5,547 nucleotides of DNA from Desulfobacteraceae bacterium (GTDB lineage Bacteria > Desulfobacterota > DSM-4660 > Desulfatiglandales > B25-G16). Location: NCBI GenBank assembly GCA_028572035.1, contig JAPVWE010000098.1, positions 1 through 5,547 of the forward strand. The letters run 5' to 3'. The notes below the pieces were generated by a model that worked only from the letters and a program-made list of their open reading frames with translations, had not been told where the DNA came from and did no database searches. The position numbers and the translations under genes are program-made. Position 1 is the first letter of the stretch. Each line of letters starts with the position of its first letter. Shown here piece by piece: positions 3,817 through 5,547 of the stretch.

Positions 3817-4788
3817 ATGGATCAGGATTCATTAAGCAAGGAAGATGTTTATGACGTTATCATCATAGGTGGTGGGCCGGCAGGTCTTACAGCTGGCATG
3901 TATACAGCTAGGGCAAGGCTTTCTACTGTATTGATTGAGAAATTAGGTATCGGTGGCCAGGCTTCCATTACAGACAGGATAGAGAATTATCCAGGTTTTG
4001 TTGAAGGAATTTCTGGTCCAGAGCTTGTTCATACTATGGAAGAACAAGCCAGATCCTTTGGTATGAGGATAGTTTTCGGTGAGGTGACTAGGGTTGAATG
4101 TAGCGAGGAGAGTAGTATCAAGAAGGTTTTTGTAAATGACGAACCTGAACCTTACCAATGCCTATCCCTTATCATTGCTGCGGGTCATGAACAGAGAAAA
4201 CTCGGTGTACCAGGTGAAAAAGAATATACTGGCAAAGGTGTTTCCTATTGTGCTACCTGTGATGGCGCCTTTTTTAAGGACCTTGCTATTGCGGTAGTAG
4301 GTGGTGGCGATGTGGCACTTGAAGAGGCTCTATTCTTAACCAGGTTTGCAAAGAAGATTTATGTTATTCACAGAAGAGATAGACTACGGGGAACAAAGAT
4401 CCTTCAGGAAAGGGCCTTTAACAATAACAAGATAGAATTTGTCTTTGATTCAGTTGTGGATGAAATTTTTGGTCAGATGATGGTCGATGGGGTGAAGGTA
4501 CGAAATCTCAAGACAGGGGAAAGGAAGGATCTGGAGGTAAATGGGGTCTTTGTATTTGTTGGCTGGATCCCAGGTCTTTCCTTTCTTGGTAACACAGTTA
4601 AAAGAAGTGAAGATGGCTATATTATAGCAGATAAAGAGATGGAAACATCGAGGGAAGGGGTCTTTGCCTGTGGTGATTGTCGCAAAAAGAACCTGAGGCA
4701 GATTGTGACTGCCTGTGGAGATGGTGCTACAGCTGCCTTTTCTGCCCAGCATTACGTAGAAAGGATAAAGGGGGAGGAGTACGTCTGA
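3817..4788 (+). CDS. trxB: Thioredoxin reductase (NADPH, low-molecular-weight type)
   Basis: A 323-residue cytoplasmic flavoprotein that passes electrons from NADPH through FAD and a redox-active disulfide to thioredoxin. The N-terminal FAD motif is G18-G-G-P-A-G-L. The active site C145-A-T-C148-D-G is canonical. The NADPH Rossmann motif is G162-G-G-D-V-A-L-E-E, and H185-R186-R187 with R191 (H-R-R-x-x-x-R) is the set that binds the 2'-phosphate of NADPH, so this looks like a true NADPH enzyme rather than one of the ferredoxin- or flavin-dependent relatives. The C-terminal FAD-binding block F-A-C-G-D287-C288 is followed by R-Q-I-V-T-A-C-G-D-G-A. Length matches the family (310-325). AAGGA (3804-3808) lies 8 nt before ATG 3817, which also places the FAD motif at the usual distance. 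An AT-rich leader and its own promoter suggest independent transcription. Confidence 0.96.
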   Translation: MDQDSLSKEDVYDVIIIGGGPAGLTAGMYTARARLSTVLIEKLGIGGQASITDRIENYPGFVEGISGPELVHTMEEQARSFGMRIVFGEVTRVECSEESSIKKVFVNDEPEPYQCLSLIIAAGHEQRKLGVPGEKEYTGKGVSYCATCDGAFFKDLAIAVVGGGDVALEEALFLTRFAKKIYVIHRRDRLRGTKILQERAFNNNKIEFVFDSVVDEIFGQMMVDGVKVRNLKTGERKDLEVNGVFVFVGWIPGLSFLGNTVKRSEDGYIIADKEMETSREGVFACGDCRKKNLRQIVTACGDGATAAFSAQHYVERIKGEEYV

Positions 4789-4791
4789 CAA

Positions 4792-4820
4792 AGAAGGAGG
4801 AAAGGCGAGGCCCTCTTTCT
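4792..4820. terminator. Weak stem-loop between convergent trxB and tRNA-Ala
   Basis: AGAAGGAGG (4792-4800) can pair with CCTCTTTCT (4812-4820) over 9 positions with one G-U, around an 11-nt loop. On the minus strand the stem runs into a T-rich stretch (TTCTTTG), so it may end the tRNA transcript; on the plus strand no T-run follows. It is the only candidate terminator between two convergent genes. Confidence 0.3.
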
Positions 4821-4830
4821 AATAGGTAAA

Positions 4831-4906
4831 TGGTGGAGCTGAGGGGGATCGAACCCCTGACCTCATGACTGCCAGTCATGCGCTCTCCCATCTGAGCTAC
4901 AGCCCC
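4831..4906 (-). tRNA. tRNA-Ala (anticodon GGC)
   Basis: The minus strand folds into a complete 76-nt cloverleaf. The acceptor GGGGCTG pairs with CAGCTCC, giving G3-U70, the classic alanine identity pair. The D-arm is GCTC/GAGC. The anticodon stem is CATGA/TCATG with loop CTGGCAG (anticodon GGC, complement of 4871-4873). The T-arm AGGGG-TTCGATC-CCCCT is perfect. The discriminator base is A, and CCA is encoded (4831-4833). It decodes GCC (and GCU) codons. It is transcribed towards trxB and is a single gene, not part of an rRNA spacer here. Confidence 0.97.
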
Positions 4907-4916
4907 TTTTCAGTAG

Positions 4917-4945
4917 CAAATACCAGATAGAATTTCGGGTGTCAA
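4917..4945 (-). promoter_or_regulatory. Promoter of tRNA-Ala
   Basis: On the minus strand, TTGACA (complement of 4940-4945) is followed after 17 bp by TATTTG (complement of 4917-4922) with an upstream TGG, an extended -10 pattern (TGn). The predicted start lies a few nucleotides before the mature tRNA 5' end at 4906, a normal arrangement for a single tRNA gene. Confidence 0.55.
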
Positions 4946-4977
4946 TATTTTAATGCGAGGTTAATAAACCGTTGAGG

Positions 4978-5021
4978 GCGGCCTTTCTCATGGCAATCGA
5001 GGAGCGTAGATGTGAGGCCGC
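4978..5021. repeat. 7-bp inverted repeat upstream of the carboxyltransferase gene
   Basis: GCGGCCT (4978-4984) and AGGCCGC (5015-5021) are exact reverse complements around a 30-nt loop. GTGAGGC also occurs twice just after (5012-5018 and 5030-5036). I do not recognise a riboswitch or known leader. If the promoter near 5050 is right, this lies upstream of transcription and could be regulator-binding DNA. Confidence 0.3.
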
Positions 5022-5049
5022 TTAGCAGAGTGAGGCTTTTGAGATGGTG

Positions 5050-5079
5050 TTGACTCTGTTACCTTAAATAGGGTAAAAG
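5050..5079 (+). promoter_or_regulatory. Candidate promoter of the carboxyltransferase gene
   Basis: TTGACT (5050-5055, 5/6 of the -35 consensus) and TAAAAG (5074-5079, 4/6 of the -10) are 18 bp apart. A small inverted repeat TTACC/GGTAA (5059-5063 and 5072-5076) lies within the spacer and could be an operator. The leader would be about 50 nt. Confidence 0.35.
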
Positions 5080-5135
5080 TAGATTACTTGCCAATTAGGA
5101 AATCATTAATCATAACTCAAGAGAGGAGATGGGAA

Positions 5136-5465
5136 ATGAATGATCTCATGAAAGATACCTCGAAAAAGCCGATTAAGATCCAGGATCTTACTTTCAGGGA
5201 TGGTCATCAATCACTACTGGCCACCAGGATGCGGACTGAAGACATGATTCCTATTGCTGAAAAAATGGATGAGATAGGTTTCTGGTCCATGGAGGTGTGG
5301 GGAGGAGCAACCTTCGATACCATGCACCGCTTTTTGGCTGAAGACCCCTGGGAGCGACCACGAACACTTAAAAAATATATAAAGAAAATCTTTGAAGACT
5401 TGATATCTGGAAGCTGTGCATACTTTCCAGTCAACAAATTTGAAATAACAATAAGGAAGAGCTAA
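5136..5465 (+). CDS. Truncated PycB/OadA-type carboxyltransferase (N-terminal 84 codons plus foreign tail)
   Basis: The start encodes the carboxyltransferase TIM-barrel opening shared by pyruvate carboxylase subunit B and oxaloacetate decarboxylase alpha: I-Q-D-L-T-F-R21-D22-G-H-Q25-S26-L-L-A-T-R-M-R-T-E-D (15-36), with D22 the expected metal ligand, then G-F-W-S-M-E-V-W55-G-G-A-T-F-D61 and D-P-W-E-R to L-K-K-Y-I-K-K84. Family members continue with T-P-x-x-M-L-L-R-(G/A)-Q-N and run to about 450-670 residues, with a biotinyl domain in many. Here the frame instead reads I-F-E-D-L-I-S-G-S and stops at codon 110. No other frame resumes the homology before the window ends, so this is not a simple frameshift. 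ATG 5136 follows AGGAG (5124-5128) at 7 nt; an in-frame TTG at 5088 is less likely. Intact, it would transfer the carboxyl group between biotin and pyruvate/oxaloacetate, metabolically linked to malate dehydrogenase. Confidence 0.8.
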   Translation: MNDLMKDTSKKPIKIQDLTFRDGHQSLLATRMRTEDMIPIAEKMDEIGFWSMEVWGGATFDTMHRFLAEDPWERPRTLKKYIKKIFEDLISGSCAYFPVNKFEITIRKS

Positions 5466-5547
5466 AAATTTTCTAAATCTTATGAAAAGTGTTCCAAGAA
5501 TATTTAAAATGTAACTTGCAATCTGTTTTATTTTTAAATAAATAATT
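5388..5547. other. AT-rich sequence of unknown origin replacing the rest of the carboxyltransferase gene
   Basis: From about 5388 to the end the sequence loses all similarity to the carboxyltransferase, becomes strikingly AT-rich and has no sustained open frame in any direction after 5465. No IS terminal repeat, integrase motif or group II intron boundary is recognisable. The last bases contain TTTTTAAATAAATAATT. It could be inserted DNA, a rearrangement junction, or a cloning/assembly chimera. Confidence 0.55.

Noticed and set aside
4450..4791. 113-codon minus-strand open frame inside trxB
   Set aside because: Antisense shadow of trxB, low-complexity product, no family resemblance.
5388..5465. 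A simple frameshift in the carboxyltransferase gene
   Set aside because: None of the three plus-strand frames after 5388 encodes the expected T-P-x-x-M-L-L-R-x-Q-N continuation, and the base composition changes as well.
5388..5547. Insertion sequence or group II intron boundary
   Set aside because: No terminal inverted repeat, no G-T-G-Y-G intron start at the junction and no transposase or maturase frame can be seen in the 160 bp available.

Overview
The window looks like a piece of a Gram-negative, anaerobic-type bacterial chromosome. My best guess is a sulfate-reducing or syntrophic member of the Desulfobacterota (Deltaproteobacteria). That lineage is inferred from gene content (an LpxH-like hydrolase, LDH-like malate dehydrogenase, a bacterial ComB homologue, a PycB/OadA-type carboxyltransferase), from diverged AGTGCCTAAAGT-type intergenic repeats, and from a likely selenoprotein. 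It is not proven by any marker gene.

Layout. Bases 1-112: the left edge, with a possible truncated minus-strand gene. 110-778 (-): LpxH-like metallophosphoesterase. 779-1241: 463 bp with no convincing gene, holding a hairpin that belongs to the next gene. 1242-1574 (-): small TM1459-like cupin. 1575-1831: divergent promoter region. 1832-2767 (+): malate dehydrogenase. 2768-2979: intergenic repeat copy 1, apparently carrying two nested palindromic insertions. 2980-3687 (+): ComB/2-phosphosulfolactate phosphatase family protein. 3686-3782: repeat copy 2, whose right end seems to supply the promoter of the next gene. 3817-4788 (+): thioredoxin reductase. 4831-4906 (-): tRNA-Ala(GGC) with encoded CCA. 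4907-5135: intergenic. 5136-5465 (+): the first 84 codons of a pyruvate carboxylase B/oxaloacetate decarboxylase alpha-type carboxyltransferase, after which homology stops and AT-rich unrelated sequence runs to the window end.

The most interesting signal is in the cupin gene. Its in-frame TGA (1260-1262) falls exactly where the family has a conserved cysteine (family ending F-L-C-L-I-P; here V-I-TGA-L-I-P-Q-T-stop). A perfect 7-bp stem with a 5-base loop carrying G at its second position starts just after the following TAA. The loop lies 25 nt from the TGA, inside the range usually given for bacterial SECIS elements. I propose a selenocysteine-containing cupin in which Sec replaces the cysteine near the four-histidine metal site.

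Functionally, malate dehydrogenase and the carboxyltransferase fit C4-dicarboxylate/oxaloacetate metabolism, and thioredoxin reductase and a possible Sec-cupin fit thiol/redox chemistry. The genes do not form one operon: separate promoters, weak terminators and repeats separate them.
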